Assembly: GCF_011516935.1 (NCBI RefSeq)
Contig: NZ_WOTF01000008.1
Span: forward strand, 1-64,000
Origin: Acetobacter farinalis
GTDB lineage: Bacteria > Pseudomonadota > Alphaproteobacteria > Acetobacterales > Acetobacteraceae
DNA: 64,000 nt
Direction of reading: 5' to 3'
Positions within the stretch are counted from its first letter, which is position 1; every line of letters begins with the position of its first letter. A program made the translations under genes and the position numbers. Under the pieces are notes generated by a model, which was given only the letters and a program-made list of their open reading frames with translations, had not been told where the DNA came from and searched no databases. Shown in pieces: positions 17,939 to 26,902 of this stretch.

Positions 17939-19614
17939 GCTCACGCTGGGGCCAGCACCCTCTTTCCCGGCGTGGGTTGGCGTTGCTCGGCCTGCTGGCA
18001 TTTTTCCTTTTCTTGCCGGGGCGGGCCTCCACCCCACCGTTTGACCGTGATGAGCCGCGCTATATGGAAGCGACGGCCCAGATGCTGGAAAGCGGAAATT
18101 TTGTGGATGTCCGCTTTCAGGACAAACCCCGCTATCTTCAGCCTGCCGGAATTTACTGGCTGGAAGCAGCATCCGTCGCGGTAACAGGCACCCTGAAAAC
18201 CCGTGCGGTATGGGCGTATCGCCTGCCCTCCCTGCTGGCCATGTCTGCCGTTGTGGTGCTGACAGCATGGATGGGCTCCATCCTGTTTGGCGCAACAGCC
18301 GGGCTTGCGGCGGGCGTGATGCTGATGGTGTCCGTGCTGGTCTCGGCGGAAAGCCGGATGGGCACGATTGATTCCACCCTGCTGCTCAGTGTGGTGCTGG
18401 CGCAGGCAGCCCTGCTGCGGGCTTTGTGTGATCGTGAAGCCGGACGCCCGACGTTTCTTCGGACAGCCCTGCTCTACTGGGGAGCCATTGGCTGCGGCCT
18501 GATGCTGAAGGGGCCGGTTATTCTTATTCCGTCTCTGGCCACGCCTTTGTGCCTGGCCGCGGTGGAGCGGAATTTCAGCCTGTGGCGCAGGCTTCGGCCT
18601 GCATGGGGGTGGCTGGTTTCTCTGGCCATTCTGCTGCCCTGGTGCGTGGCGATTGGTGTTGTCAGCCATGGCGAGTTTTTCCGCAGGGCTGTGGGCACAA
18701 ATTTTCTGGGCAAGGTGGCTTCCGGCCAGCAGGCGCATGGCCTGCCGCCCGGCTATCATCTTCTGGTGTTTCTGATTGCCTTCTGGCCGGGCTCGTTCTT
18801 TGCGGCGGCCGCGCTGCCTGCCGTGCTGAAAAGCCGCACGCTTCTGTCTGTCAGATACCTGCTGTGCTGGATCATTCCGCACTGGGTGGTGTTTGAAGCC
18901 ATTGCGACCAAGCTGCCGCATTATGTGCTGCCCACTTATCCGGCCATTGCCATTCTGACTGCGGGCATGCTGGCGCAGGGGGCTCCTGTGTGGGCGGGCT
19001 GGCCCCGCGCTGTCTGGGCGCGTCTGGCGCTGGGGGCTTATGGCATACTCTGGACCGCTGTTGGTGTGGCGCTTGCTCTGGCTGGCCCGGTACTGGTGTG
19101 GACGCTGGAGCATACCCTCTCCCTGCCGGCCCTGATTCTGGCGGCGGGAACCCTGCCACTTGTCGGCCTTTCCGTTGTGTTCATCTGCCGCTCGGAGCTG
19201 CGCAAGGCCCTGCTGGCCAGCGTGGCCTCCGCCGTGCTGTTGTATATCGGGCTGTTCACGGTTGTGGTGCCGCGTCTGCACAGCATCTGGCTGGCTCCGC
19301 GCCTGACGGCACTGGTCACGGCGCATCGCCCGTGCGGGCAGATGGAAGTATCGTCCGTCTCTTTTTCCGAGCCGAGCCTTGTGTTCCTGCTGGGGGGCAA
19401 GGTGCATCTGGAAGGAGCGGCAGATGCCGCGCGCCGGATGCAGGCCAATGAAGCCTGCGCGGTCGCTCTGGTGGATGTGAAAGACAGCGAGGCCTTTCTT
19501 GCCGCACTCGGCCCGGCCCGCAGCCGTGTGCAAACCTATGGTTCCGTGACCGGGATGAACTATTCAAACGGGCATCATCTGACCATCAGCCTGTATGGCC
19601 TGACACCCCGCTAA
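17932..19614 (+). CDS. ArnT-like integral membrane glycosyltransferase
   Basis: A 560-residue polytopic GT-C glycosyltransferase. The first periplasmic loop carries PPFDRDEPRYMEAT, with the catalytic-type acidic residues of the PMT/ArnT fold, followed by DKPRYLQPAGIYWLEA. About eleven hydrophobic helices follow, then a small soluble C-terminal part. Relatives transfer a sugar from undecaprenyl phosphate to lipid A or another envelope acceptor on the outer side of the inner membrane. The longer frame from 17791 runs inside the previous gene, so ATG 17932 (ATGCTAG overlap) is chosen. Sugar and acceptor are unknown. Confidence 0.87.
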   Translation: MLGSRWGQHPLSRRGLALLGLLAFFLFLPGRASTPPFDRDEPRYMEATAQMLESGNFVDVRFQDKPRYLQPAGIYWLEAASVAVTGTLKTRAVWAYRLPSLLAMSAVVVLTAWMGSILFGATAGLAAGVMLMVSVLVSAESRMGTIDSTLLLSVVLAQAALLRALCDREAGRPTFLRTALLYWGAIGCGLMLKGPVILIPSLATPLCLAAVERNFSLWRRLRPAWGWLVSLAILLPWCVAIGVVSHGEFFRRAVGTNFLGKVASGQQAHGLPPGYHLLVFLIAFWPGSFFAAAALPAVLKSRTLLSVRYLLCWIIPHWVVFEAIATKLPHYVLPTYPAIAILTAGMLAQGAPVWAGWPRAVWARLALGAYGILWTAVGVALALAGPVLVWTLEHTLSLPALILAAGTLPLVGLSVVFICRSELRKALLASVASAVLLYIGLFTVVVPRLHSIWLAPRLTALVTAHRPCGQMEVSSVSFSEPSLVFLLGGKVHLEGAADAARRMQANEACAVALVDVKDSEAFLAALGPARSRVQTYGSVTGMNYSNGHHLTISLYGLTPR

Positions 19615-20000
19615 CGTCCGGGGCCTCACGCCCGCGCCAGAAGAGAGGCCCAAAACAGGCCCAGAAAAAAGCCGGGAAAGAGGTTGGAACCAAGGGCTGG
19701 AGCAGGGATCTCCACAGTGCTCCACATCGGGGCCGAAGCCGCGCTCCAGACAGCACTCCTGAACAACTCTACTGTATGGAAAGCCGCGTGAGCCGGTTGA
19801 GAACGAGGCCGGATGAACGCCCCGGTGCTTATTCTGGCACGCATCAGCACGTCGGCACTGTTCCGGCGGACGGTGGCAGGGGTATGAAAAGCCCGGGAAC
19901 GCCTATAAAGTCGGGAAAAGCGCACCAGAGTGTTGCTGAAGCGCCTTCAGGCGGTATCCTCAACGGGCGCGGTATCTCTATTTTCAGGGAGATATGAAAG
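19615..20000. other. Gene-poor interval before tRNA-Thr
   Basis: About 390 bases without a convincing gene. A minus-strand frame at 19626-19925 ends in a hydrophobic stretch (LFPGFFLGLFWASLL) and could encode a small membrane peptide, but it has no good ribosome site and an atypical Arg/Ser-rich start. No repeat, hairpin with U-tract or RNA gene was recognised. Confidence 0.4.
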
Positions 20001-20076
20001 TGGTGCCCGCTGGCGGATTCGAACCACCGGCCCCATCATTACGAATGACGTGCTCTACCAACTGAGCTAAGCGGGC
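20001..20076 (-). tRNA. tRNA-Thr (anticodon CGT)
   Basis: A 76-nt cloverleaf on the minus strand. The acceptor stem GCCCGCT pairs with AGCGGGC, the D-arm is GCTCAGTTGGTAGAGC, and the anticodon loop TTCGTAA sits in a CGTCA/TGATG stem. The T-arm is GGTGG TTCGAAT CCGCC, and the 3' CCA is encoded. Anticodon CGT reads ACG threonine codons. A TATGAT-like -10 box lies about 25 bases upstream on the minus strand. Confidence 0.96.
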
Positions 20077-20247
20077 ATACTCACTTTCGAGGGGCTGGGT
20101 ATCATAGCAGTTCAGGAAACGCAACGGGGAAAGGCGGGGAAACAGAAGATATTTCGGCCTGTGTGTACGCCTGTCTTATCCCCGCATGGCTGCAATCTTG
20201 TGAGATGGCTATTACGTTGAATTTTTTTTCGTTCTAAGGTTGGCATC

Positions 20248-21723
20248 ATGAGCGTGTCGCAATTTACCGCCCTGATGCGTGAAGCCGTAATGCCTGTTCA
20301 GGATACAGCGGTGGATAACACCCGGCACGTTCAGGTTCTTGAGGGTGTGATAGAGTGTCCGTGCTGTGGCCTGATCCAGAGGCTGCCGGAGCTTCCACCC
20401 GGCACGCAGGCGCGTTGCACACGCTGTAACCAGTGTCTGGACCGGCGTAATAAAACCGCACCTATCGCAACGCCGCTGGCCTTTTGCATTACCTCTGCGG
20501 CCTTGTATCTCGCCATGCTGTTTTCCACCCTGATGATGCTGGACCTCTACGGGCGGCAGCGCACGGTGGATATTCTCACAGGTCCGGTTGAACTCCTGCA
20601 CGAAGGCTGGGGGGAAGTGGGCGTGCTGGTGGCCATTGCCACCATTCTGGCCCCCGGCATTGCGATTGCCATGATGGGCATGATTCTCACAGCCTCCCTA
20701 CGGCCCACCCTGCCGTCCTGGGTGCTGCATCTGATGAAGTGGTATGAACTGCTGCGCCCCTGGTCCATGGTGGAAGTCTATATTCTGGGTGTGTTCGTGG
20801 CCTACACCAAGCTGGTGGATCTGGCGTTTGTGGAGGTGGGTGCCGCGGTTTATCTGGTGGCCGGGCTGATGGTCTCCATGGCCGCGACAGATGCCACGCT
20901 GGATACGGAACTCATCTGGCAGCACCGGCGGATTGACCCGTATATGCGGCTCATGAAAGGCCCGCGCCTGCCGTTGCGCTTTGTGTCGACGGGGGAAGAG
21001 GCGCTGATGCCTTCCGCCAACCGGGTGTCCTGCCTTTCCTGCGGGCTGGTGCTGGAGTTTGAACATCCGGTCTCCGCTACGGAGCCAGCGGGCCACTGCC
21101 CGCGCTGCGGGCATGTGGTGCGGCGGCGCAAGGCGGAGAGCATGGGCCGCACCATGGCGCTGCTGATTTCAGCCATCGTGTTTTATCTGCCCGCCAATCT
21201 TTATCCGGTCATGACCGTTATCCGCATGGGGGCGGGCACAGGTCATACCATTGTGGAAGGGGCGATCGAGCTATGGGTGGAGGGAATGATCCCGCTTTCC
21301 CTGCTGGTTCTGTTTGCCAGCGTGACGGTGCCGGTTCTCAAGGTTGTCGGCCTGTCCTACATGGTCATAACCACACGGCTCAGGTCTCGTAAGGCTCTGG
21401 CTTTCAGGTCCAGTGTCTATCGTATCATTGATATCATTGGCCGCTGGTCCATGATTGACGTGTTTATGGTCTCTATTCTGGTTGCTATGGTGCGGTTTAA
21501 CCATATGGCCAGTATTACGGCGAACGGCGGTATGGTGTGTTTTGCCGCCGTTGTTGTGCTGACAATTTTTGCGGTCCACACGTTTGACCCGCGTCTGATG
21601 TGGGATGCCGCAGGTGAAAATGGCGATACGGCCTTTGCTCAGGGCCCCGGCGATGTCGGGCACAGGGAGCAGGCCGCACAGACCAGTGCATATCTGGGTA
21701 ACATGGAGCCGGACAGGGCGTGA
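20248..21723 (+). CDS. pqiA: PqiA-family membrane protein
   Basis: A 491-residue integral membrane protein with two PqiA halves, each headed by a rubredoxin-like zinc ribbon (ECPCCG..ARCTRCNQ near the N-terminus; SCLSCG..GHCPRCGH near residue 260-290) and followed by four transmembrane helices. PqiA proteins work with PqiB and PqiC in lipid movement between the membranes. ATG 20248 is the natural start. The stop overlaps the GTG start of the next gene (GTGA), and the A-B-C order matches the enterobacterial pqiABC operon. Confidence 0.92.
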   Translation: MSVSQFTALMREAVMPVQDTAVDNTRHVQVLEGVIECPCCGLIQRLPELPPGTQARCTRCNQCLDRRNKTAPIATPLAFCITSAALYLAMLFSTLMMLDLYGRQRTVDILTGPVELLHEGWGEVGVLVAIATILAPGIAIAMMGMILTASLRPTLPSWVLHLMKWYELLRPWSMVEVYILGVFVAYTKLVDLAFVEVGAAVYLVAGLMVSMAATDATLDTELIWQHRRIDPYMRLMKGPRLPLRFVSTGEEALMPSANRVSCLSCGLVLEFEHPVSATEPAGHCPRCGHVVRRRKAESMGRTMALLISAIVFYLPANLYPVMTVIRMGAGTGHTIVEGAIELWVEGMIPLSLLVLFASVTVPVLKVVGLSYMVITTRLRSRKALAFRSSVYRIIDIIGRWSMIDVFMVSILVAMVRFNHMASITANGGMVCFAAVVVLTIFAVHTFDPRLMWDAAGENGDTAFAQGPGDVGHREQAAQTSAYLGNMEPDRA

Positions 21724-23426
21724 ACGGACAGAATAACCATCAATCTCCCGACGAGTATGACTGCACGATGCCAGATGCCACCGTGCGCCGTATCCGGTTT
21801 TCCATCATCTGGATTATTCCCGTTCTCTCGGTGCTTATTGCCGGCTTTCTGATATGGAAGAGCTTTGCCAATAACGGGCCGGAAATTACGGTGATGTTTG
21901 ACACGGCGGATGGCCTGACAAGCGGCCAGACGCAGGTGAAGAACAAGGCCGTGGTGCTGGGGACCGTGGAGGGGATTTCCCTGACAGATGACCTGCGGCA
22001 TGTGAATGTACGGATCCGCATGAATGCCGGCTCCGGCCCCATGCTGACGGACAAGGCCCGGTTCTGGGTGGTGCGGCCCCGTATCAACGGTGCGAGCATC
22101 ACCGGGCTGGAGACGCTGATGTCGGGCGCCTATATCGCGTTTGACCCCGGTCTGGATGGTGCCGGAGAGGGCAAGGGGCGCCGTGTGACGGAGTTCCGCG
22201 GGCTGGAAGCGCCTCCCGGCGTGCGGTCTGGCCAACCGGGCCGGACCTATACCCTCATCACCCCCACCATCGGGTCTATCGGGCAGGGGGCTCCTGTTTT
22301 CTTCCGTGATGTGGATGTGGGGGAAGTGCTGGGTTACACCATGCCGCCTGGTGGCCGCGGGCCTATTCTCATCCAGCTTTTTGTGCGGGAGCCGTATGAT
22401 CATTATCTGTACCCAGATACCCGCTTCTGGAGTGTTTCCGGCGTAAAGGTCGGGCTTGGCGCAGGGGGGCTGAAAGTGCAGATGCAGTCTCTTCAGGCGC
22501 TGTTCTCCGGCGGGGTGGCGTTTGGCCTGCCGATGGAAAAGGAGAAAGGTCAGACGACAGAGGAAGCTCCGGCGGATACTGTTTTCAGGCTGTACGACAG
22601 CCAGGAAGACGCCGAAAGCGCCGGCTACCATGAACGTGTGCCACTGGCGACGTATGTCACCTCCTCCGTCAAGGGGCTGGTACCGGGCAGTCAGGTCACC
22701 ATGTTCGGAATCCAGATTGGCAGCGTGACTAGCGTGAAGCTTGATCTGGACCAGAAAACAGGCCACCCGCGTGTGCGGATCGGGATGCAGATCCAGCCGG
22801 AACGTGTGCTCTCCGCCAAGGAAATTCACCACGAGGCATTGCCGGACATGTTCCGGACGCTGGTGGAGAACGGCCTGCGTGCCTCGACCGACAGCGCCAG
22901 CCTGCTGACGGGTGAGAGCATGATCTCGCTGAATTTCGTGAAAAACGCACCGCCAGCCCAAACTACGATGGAAGGGCAGACGCTCGTGATCCCCAGTCAG
23001 GCAGGGGGCATGAGCGGGATTATGGATTCCCTGTCCACCGTGGCGGGGCGTCTGGCTGATATGCCGTTTGAGCAGATTGGCGTGAATGCCAATAATCTGC
23101 TGGCCCATGTCGATAAAACCCTGACCGGCCCGGATGTCCAGCAGTCTCTGGCCAGCCTGAAGGAATCCCTGAAGAATCTTCAGGCGCTCAGCGGCCAGCT
23201 CAACAGCGGCCTTCACCCTCTGATGCAGCGCCTGCCTGAAATGGTGACCGCGCTGGACCAGACCCTGCAGAACGCAAACCGCCTGCTGGCAAGCTATGGC
23301 GGTAACAGTGATTTCCACCGGAACCTTCAGGCGATGGTGATCCAGCTCAGTCAGGCAGCGCGTTCCCTGCGGTTCCTGTCCGAGTTCCTGACAAACCACC
23401 CCACCGCGCTGATATCGGGACGGTAA
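21720..23426 (+). CDS. pqiB: PqiB-family MCE protein
   Basis: A 568-residue protein with one N-terminal membrane anchor (FSIIWIIPVLSVLIAGFLIW) and three MCE/MlaD domains, at about residues 55-150 (EITVMFDTADGL), 175-270 (YTLITPTIGSIGQGAPV) and 295-400 (VPLATYVTSSVKGLVPGS). A long C-terminal helical region follows. In this family MCE domains stack into a periplasmic tube for lipids. GTG 21720 overlaps the pqiA stop. The next gene is a lipoprotein 3 bases downstream. Confidence 0.93.
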   Translation: MNGQNNHQSPDEYDCTMPDATVRRIRFSIIWIIPVLSVLIAGFLIWKSFANNGPEITVMFDTADGLTSGQTQVKNKAVVLGTVEGISLTDDLRHVNVRIRMNAGSGPMLTDKARFWVVRPRINGASITGLETLMSGAYIAFDPGLDGAGEGKGRRVTEFRGLEAPPGVRSGQPGRTYTLITPTIGSIGQGAPVFFRDVDVGEVLGYTMPPGGRGPILIQLFVREPYDHYLYPDTRFWSVSGVKVGLGAGGLKVQMQSLQALFSGGVAFGLPMEKEKGQTTEEAPADTVFRLYDSQEDAESAGYHERVPLATYVTSSVKGLVPGSQVTMFGIQIGSVTSVKLDLDQKTGHPRVRIGMQIQPERVLSAKEIHHEALPDMFRTLVENGLRASTDSASLLTGESMISLNFVKNAPPAQTTMEGQTLVIPSQAGGMSGIMDSLSTVAGRLADMPFEQIGVNANNLLAHVDKTLTGPDVQQSLASLKESLKNLQALSGQLNSGLHPLMQRLPEMVTALDQTLQNANRLLASYGGNSDFHRNLQAMVIQLSQAARSLRFLSEFLTNHPTALISGR

Positions 23427-23429
23427 AGC

Positions 23430-24128
23430 ATGACGCAGTTTTCTTCCTCACGCGGCCTTCAGGCTTTCCTTCCCCGCCGCAGCCTGCTGCTCGGTGCGGT
23501 GGGGTTGGGTGTGATGGCCACCACGCTCACGGCCTGCTCCAGCGGGGCCGGGCCTGCGCTCTACACACTCTCCGTTGTGCCGGGGCAGCCTGCATCGGGT
23601 GGCCCGCGGTTTGTTGAGGTGCGCCAGCCCACCATTGCATCCGGGCTGGACAGGGACCGCATTGTAACAGCCGATACCGGCTACAGGCTGAGTGTTGCCG
23701 CCAATGATGCGTGGGGGGACTCTCTTGCCGGGCAGATCAGCCGCGCCCTTGCGGGGGATCTGGCCCAACGCCTGCCGGGCACAAACGTTTTTGCGGAAAA
23801 TGATGCGGTTTCCATCGAGCCACAGGCTTATGTGGAACTCTCCGTGACCCGCTTTTCCGCGGGGCCTTCCGGCACGGTGCAGATTGAAGCCGCTCTTTCG
23901 GTAAAAGCGGCACAGGCGGGCGCACCCGACACAAACGGGCAGATCTATATGCAGCGGGTTCTGGTGCAGGCTCCGCCGGTATCCTCCGGCACCATGGGGA
24001 TGGTGGAGACCCTCAGCCAGCTTCTGGGGCAACTGGCTGATCAGGCCGCGGCGCAACTGCGCATGATGCCTCCTGTGCCGGACAGCCAGAGCCAGATGTC
24101 CGCTTCAAGCCTCTCTCATCGGCGCTGA
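23430..24128 (+). CDS. pqiC: PqiC-like transport auxiliary lipoprotein
   Basis: A 232-residue lipoprotein. The signal region contains PRRSLLLG before a hydrophobic stretch, so a Tat route is possible, and ends in the lipobox LTAC with Cys36 as the lipidated residue. The mature part begins with the YTLSVVPG typical of the DUF330/ABC-auxiliary family that pairs with MCE proteins at the outer membrane. It closes the pqiABC operon, about 90 bases before a terminator. Confidence 0.88.
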   Translation: MTQFSSSRGLQAFLPRRSLLLGAVGLGVMATTLTACSSGAGPALYTLSVVPGQPASGGPRFVEVRQPTIASGLDRDRIVTADTGYRLSVAANDAWGDSLAGQISRALAGDLAQRLPGTNVFAENDAVSIEPQAYVELSVTRFSAGPSGTVQIEAALSVKAAQAGAPDTNGQIYMQRVLVQAPPVSSGTMGMVETLSQLLGQLADQAAAQLRMMPPVPDSQSQMSASSLSHRR

Positions 24129-24220
24129 GTCCGGGTTTCTTTTCGTGCGCCCTTTCCCGTGAGGGGGAGGGCGGCGGAATTACCCGGATGCTGAGGCCTG
24201 CTGCTCAGCTTAAGACAATA

Positions 24221-24252
24221 AAAAAGGCGGCCCATTCCGGGCCGCCTTTTTT
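24221..24252. terminator. Bidirectional terminator between pqiC and purF
   Basis: GGCGGCCC (24226-24233) and GGGCCGCC (24239-24246) flank a 5-base loop, preceded by an A-run and followed by six T. It separates two converging genes and can serve both. Confidence 0.92.
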
Positions 24253-24274
24253 GGTATCAGTCCTGTGCCCGGCC

Positions 24275-25741
24275 TCAGGCTGTGCCCGGCCCGTGTTCCC
24301 GGTCATGGTCAACCAGCGGAATGGGGTAGTTCCCCGTAAAGCAGGCATCGCAATAGCGTTCACGGCGTCCATCACCCATGGCGCGGTAGAGGCCGTCCAG
24401 TGAGACGAAGGCGAGGCTGTCCACGCCAATCAGTTCCGCCATGGTGGCAAGGTCATGCTGGGCGGCCAGCAGATGGCTGCGCTCCGGCGTGTCGATCCCG
24501 TAGAAGCAGGAGTGCTTGGTGGGGGGGGAGGAGATGCGCATATGCACTTCCTTGGCCCCGGCGGCCCGCACCATATCCACAATCTTGCGGGAGGTGGTGC
24601 CGCGCACGATGGAGTCATCCACCAGAATCACGCGCTTGCCATCCAGCGCGGGGCGGTTGGTGGAATGCTTCATCTTCACGCCCAGATTACGGATATGGTC
24701 CGTCGGTTCGATAAAGGTGCGGCCCACATAATGGTTGCGGATAATGCCCAGTTCGAACGGAATGCCGCTGGCTTCTGCATAGCCCATGGCGGACGGCACG
24801 CCGGAATCCGGCACCGGCACCACCACATCGGCTTCCACACCGCTTTCCTGCGCCAGTTCCTTGCCGATCTGCTTGCGCACGGCATAAACGGGCAGGCCTT
24901 CCAGCACGGAGTCCGGACGGGCGAAGTAGATATATTCAAACACGCAGAAATGCGGCTTGGTCTCGCCAAACGGGCGGAGCGAGCGGATGCCGTTATCATC
25001 GATGATAACCAGCTCACCTGCTTCCACATCCCGCACGAATTCCGCACCAATGATGTCCAGACCGCAGGTTTCAGAGGCCAGAACCCAGCTTCCTTCCTTG
25101 CCGTCTTCACCCGGCAGGCGGCCCAGCACCAGCGGGCGCACGCCCATCGGGTCACGCACGCCCATCAGGGCATCTTCAGACAGCACGACCAGTGAATACG
25201 CACCCGTTACGCGCTTGAGCGCATCAATCAGGCGGTCTTCCACCGTGGCGTACAGGGAGATGGCAATCAGATGAACAAAGACTTCCGTGTCCATGGTGGA
25301 CTGGAAGAGGCAGCCCCGGCGGATCAGTTCCTGACGCAGGGAATCGGAATTGGTCAGGTTGCCGTTATGCGCCACACCCAGCCCGCCAAAGGCGAATTCG
25401 GCAAACAGCGGCTGCACGTTGCGCAGCAGTGTGGCGCCGGTTGTGGCGTAGCGGTTGTGCCCGATGGCGCAGTTCCCTTTCAGGGTGGCCATCACACGCG
25501 GGTCATTGAACACATCCCCCACCAGCCCGAGGCCGCGGTGAGAGTGGAATCGGCCATCGTAGGAGACAATGCCGGCGGCTTCCTGCCCCCGGTGTTGCAG
25601 GGCGTGCAGGCCAAGCGCCGTCAGGGCAGCGGCGTCCTTGGCGTTCCAGACACCAAAGACGGCGCATTCTTCATGCGGGTGGTCGTCATCATGGCATGAG
25701 GCACTCACAGGTGCTTCAGGAAGAGTCGGATGGGAGAGCAT
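24275..25741 (-). CDS. purF: Amidophosphoribosyltransferase
   Basis: A 488-residue enzyme for the first committed step of purine synthesis (PRPP + glutamine to phosphoribosylamine). From ATG 25741 a 25-residue propeptide precedes the nucleophile Cys26 in HEECAVFG, fitting the processed class of PurF. The glutaminase motif HNRYATTG and the PRPP site VILVDDSIVRGTT are present. Cluster-type cysteines (SCFYG) suggest the Bacillus-like iron-sulfur type. The frame opens further upstream, but that would overlap cvpA. It follows cvpA closely, as in E. coli cvpA-purF. Confidence 0.95.
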   Translation of the reverse strand: MLSHPTLPEAPVSASCHDDDHPHEECAVFGVWNAKDAAALTALGLHALQHRGQEAAGIVSYDGRFHSHRGLGLVGDVFNDPRVMATLKGNCAIGHNRYATTGATLLRNVQPLFAEFAFGGLGVAHNGNLTNSDSLRQELIRRGCLFQSTMDTEVFVHLIAISLYATVEDRLIDALKRVTGAYSLVVLSEDALMGVRDPMGVRPLVLGRLPGEDGKEGSWVLASETCGLDIIGAEFVRDVEAGELVIIDDNGIRSLRPFGETKPHFCVFEYIYFARPDSVLEGLPVYAVRKQIGKELAQESGVEADVVVPVPDSGVPSAMGYAEASGIPFELGIIRNHYVGRTFIEPTDHIRNLGVKMKHSTNRPALDGKRVILVDDSIVRGTTSRKIVDMVRAAGAKEVHMRISSPPTKHSCFYGIDTPERSHLLAAQHDLATMAELIGVDSLAFVSLDGLYRAMGDGRRERYCDACFTGNYPIPLVDHDREHGPGTA

Positions 25742-25787
25742 CGGTGCGCAGGGCCTCCGCAAATGGCCGGCACAGGGCCGCAAGAGA

Positions 25788-26312
25788 TTACAGGTTGGCG
25801 TCATGACCCGTAGCGAGCTTCTGCGCAACCCCTTTCGCGTCGAAATCCGGCAGGAGAGGTTGGATATAGGCTGCGCCGAGCTGAATATAAGGGGTCAGCC
25901 GACCATTCTTTTCAAGGCGGAGCATATCTTCGGGCTGCATGAGCCACTGCGCGACCATAAAAAGCAGAATGACAAGTAAGCCCCCGCGTATGGCTCCGAA
26001 GCCACACCCAAGAAGGCGGTCCAGACCGCCAAGTGCGGCCAGATGCACCAGCCGGACGATAAAGGCCGAAAGCACAGTGGCGGCCATGAGCAGGCCGATG
26101 AGCACCAGCACGAAGGCCGCGGCTTCCGAGGCCAGCAGGTTGGAGAGGTAACCGTGTGTCCAGGGGACAAGCACCGGATAAAACCGGGAGGCCAAAACGA
26201 TAGCCACAATCCAGCCGCCCAGCCCCAGCGCCTGCCGGGTGAAGCCCCGCCAGAGACCATGCAGGGCGGAAAGCCCCACAGTCACAAGGGTTATGATGTC
26301 AATGGCAGCCAT
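25788..26312 (-). CDS. cvpA: CvpA family membrane protein
   Basis: A 174-residue protein with four predicted membrane helices in the CvpA pattern (MAAIDIITLVTVGLSALHGLWRGF at the start, then a Gly-rich LDRLLGCGFGAIRGG before helix 4). Its role is not firmly known; it affects colicin V export and envelope stress in E. coli. ATG 26312 is chosen because the upstream extension lacks family features. It sits 46 bases upstream of purF on the same strand, the conserved neighbour. Confidence 0.88.
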   Translation of the reverse strand: MAAIDIITLVTVGLSALHGLWRGFTRQALGLGGWIVAIVLASRFYPVLVPWTHGYLSNLLASEAAAFVLVLIGLLMAATVLSAFIVRLVHLAALGGLDRLLGCGFGAIRGGLLVILLFMVAQWLMQPEDMLRLEKNGRLTPYIQLGAAYIQPLLPDFDAKGVAQKLATGHDANL

Positions 26313-26345
26313 AAGACAGCGCTTATGCCACGAACAGCCCGTGCG

Positions 26346-26366
26346 TAAAACCGGCATATGGCCGGT
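26346..26366 (-). terminator. Terminator on the minus strand
   Basis: On the minus strand ACCGGC and GCCGGT form a 6-bp stem around a 5-base loop, followed by TTT. It lies between a small unknown gene (ending at 26404) and cvpA, both on the minus strand. Confidence 0.5.
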
Positions 26367-26403
26367 ATTTCAAAAGTTTTCTGAAAGGGTTCCGCAATTT
26401 TTT

Positions 26404-26727
26404 TCAGGGGAGTTTGCTGGTGGTAATCCGCCACGGCCGCGCGGATTTGCCATCAAGCTTCCGGCGGTGGGGCGGCTGGTTGAGCCGCAGGAAAAGTTCT
26501 CCGATTTCAATGCGGCGCAGCAATTCGGTCCAGACCTCTGCCGGGTCGATCTCTTCTTCCGCCCAGATGGCTTCAAGCCCGCGGATGAAGGCGGCGCTTT
26601 CCCGAATGATATCGGCCCGGTTTCCGGCAATGAAGGCGGCGGTGCAGGCCATGGCATGCCGCCCTGCGTCACGGTTGACCTGCTTGACGGCCTCTGTCCG
26701 GTCCATAGTGACGGGTGCTGTGGCCAT
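26404..26727 (-). CDS. Small conserved-looking protein of unknown function
   Basis: A 107-residue protein starting at MATAPVTMDRTEAVKQ. It is mainly helical, with one block (ACTAAFIAGNRADIIRESAAFIRGL) and a Trp/Glu-rich helix (EAIWAEEEIDPAEVWTEL), and ends in a basic tail (PPHRRKLDGK). There are no membrane segments or cysteine pairs. I prefer ATG 26727 because GGGTGA precedes it; ATG 26802 would add 25 residues without a ribosome site. It follows the Na/Pi transporter gene and precedes a terminator. I do not recognise a family. Confidence 0.6.
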   Translation of the reverse strand: MATAPVTMDRTEAVKQVNRDAGRHAMACTAAFIAGNRADIIRESAAFIRGLEAIWAEEEIDPAEVWTELLRRIEIGELFLRLNQPPHRRKLDGKSARPWRITTSKLP

Positions 26728-26902
26728 GTCTGTTTCACCCGGAGCCGGGAGCGGCCCGGAGGGGGAGGCAGGACGGGGTCTGGAAGACGGCACATAGGGC
26801 ATGCCGTGATGATGAGCGGGAGAAGCGAGGCCGGTCAAGCTTCCTGTGCGGAGCGGCGCGAAACAGGCGATTTTTCCGCAGTAATTCCTGCCCGGACGGC
26901 CT

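Noticed and set aside
19626-19925. 99-codon minus-strand frame
   Set aside because: It has no ribosome site and its first half is Arg/Ser-rich noise; only its hydrophobic end is suggestive.
25742-25828. Longer purF start
   Set aside because: It would overlap cvpA and lengthen the propeptide beyond what is usual.
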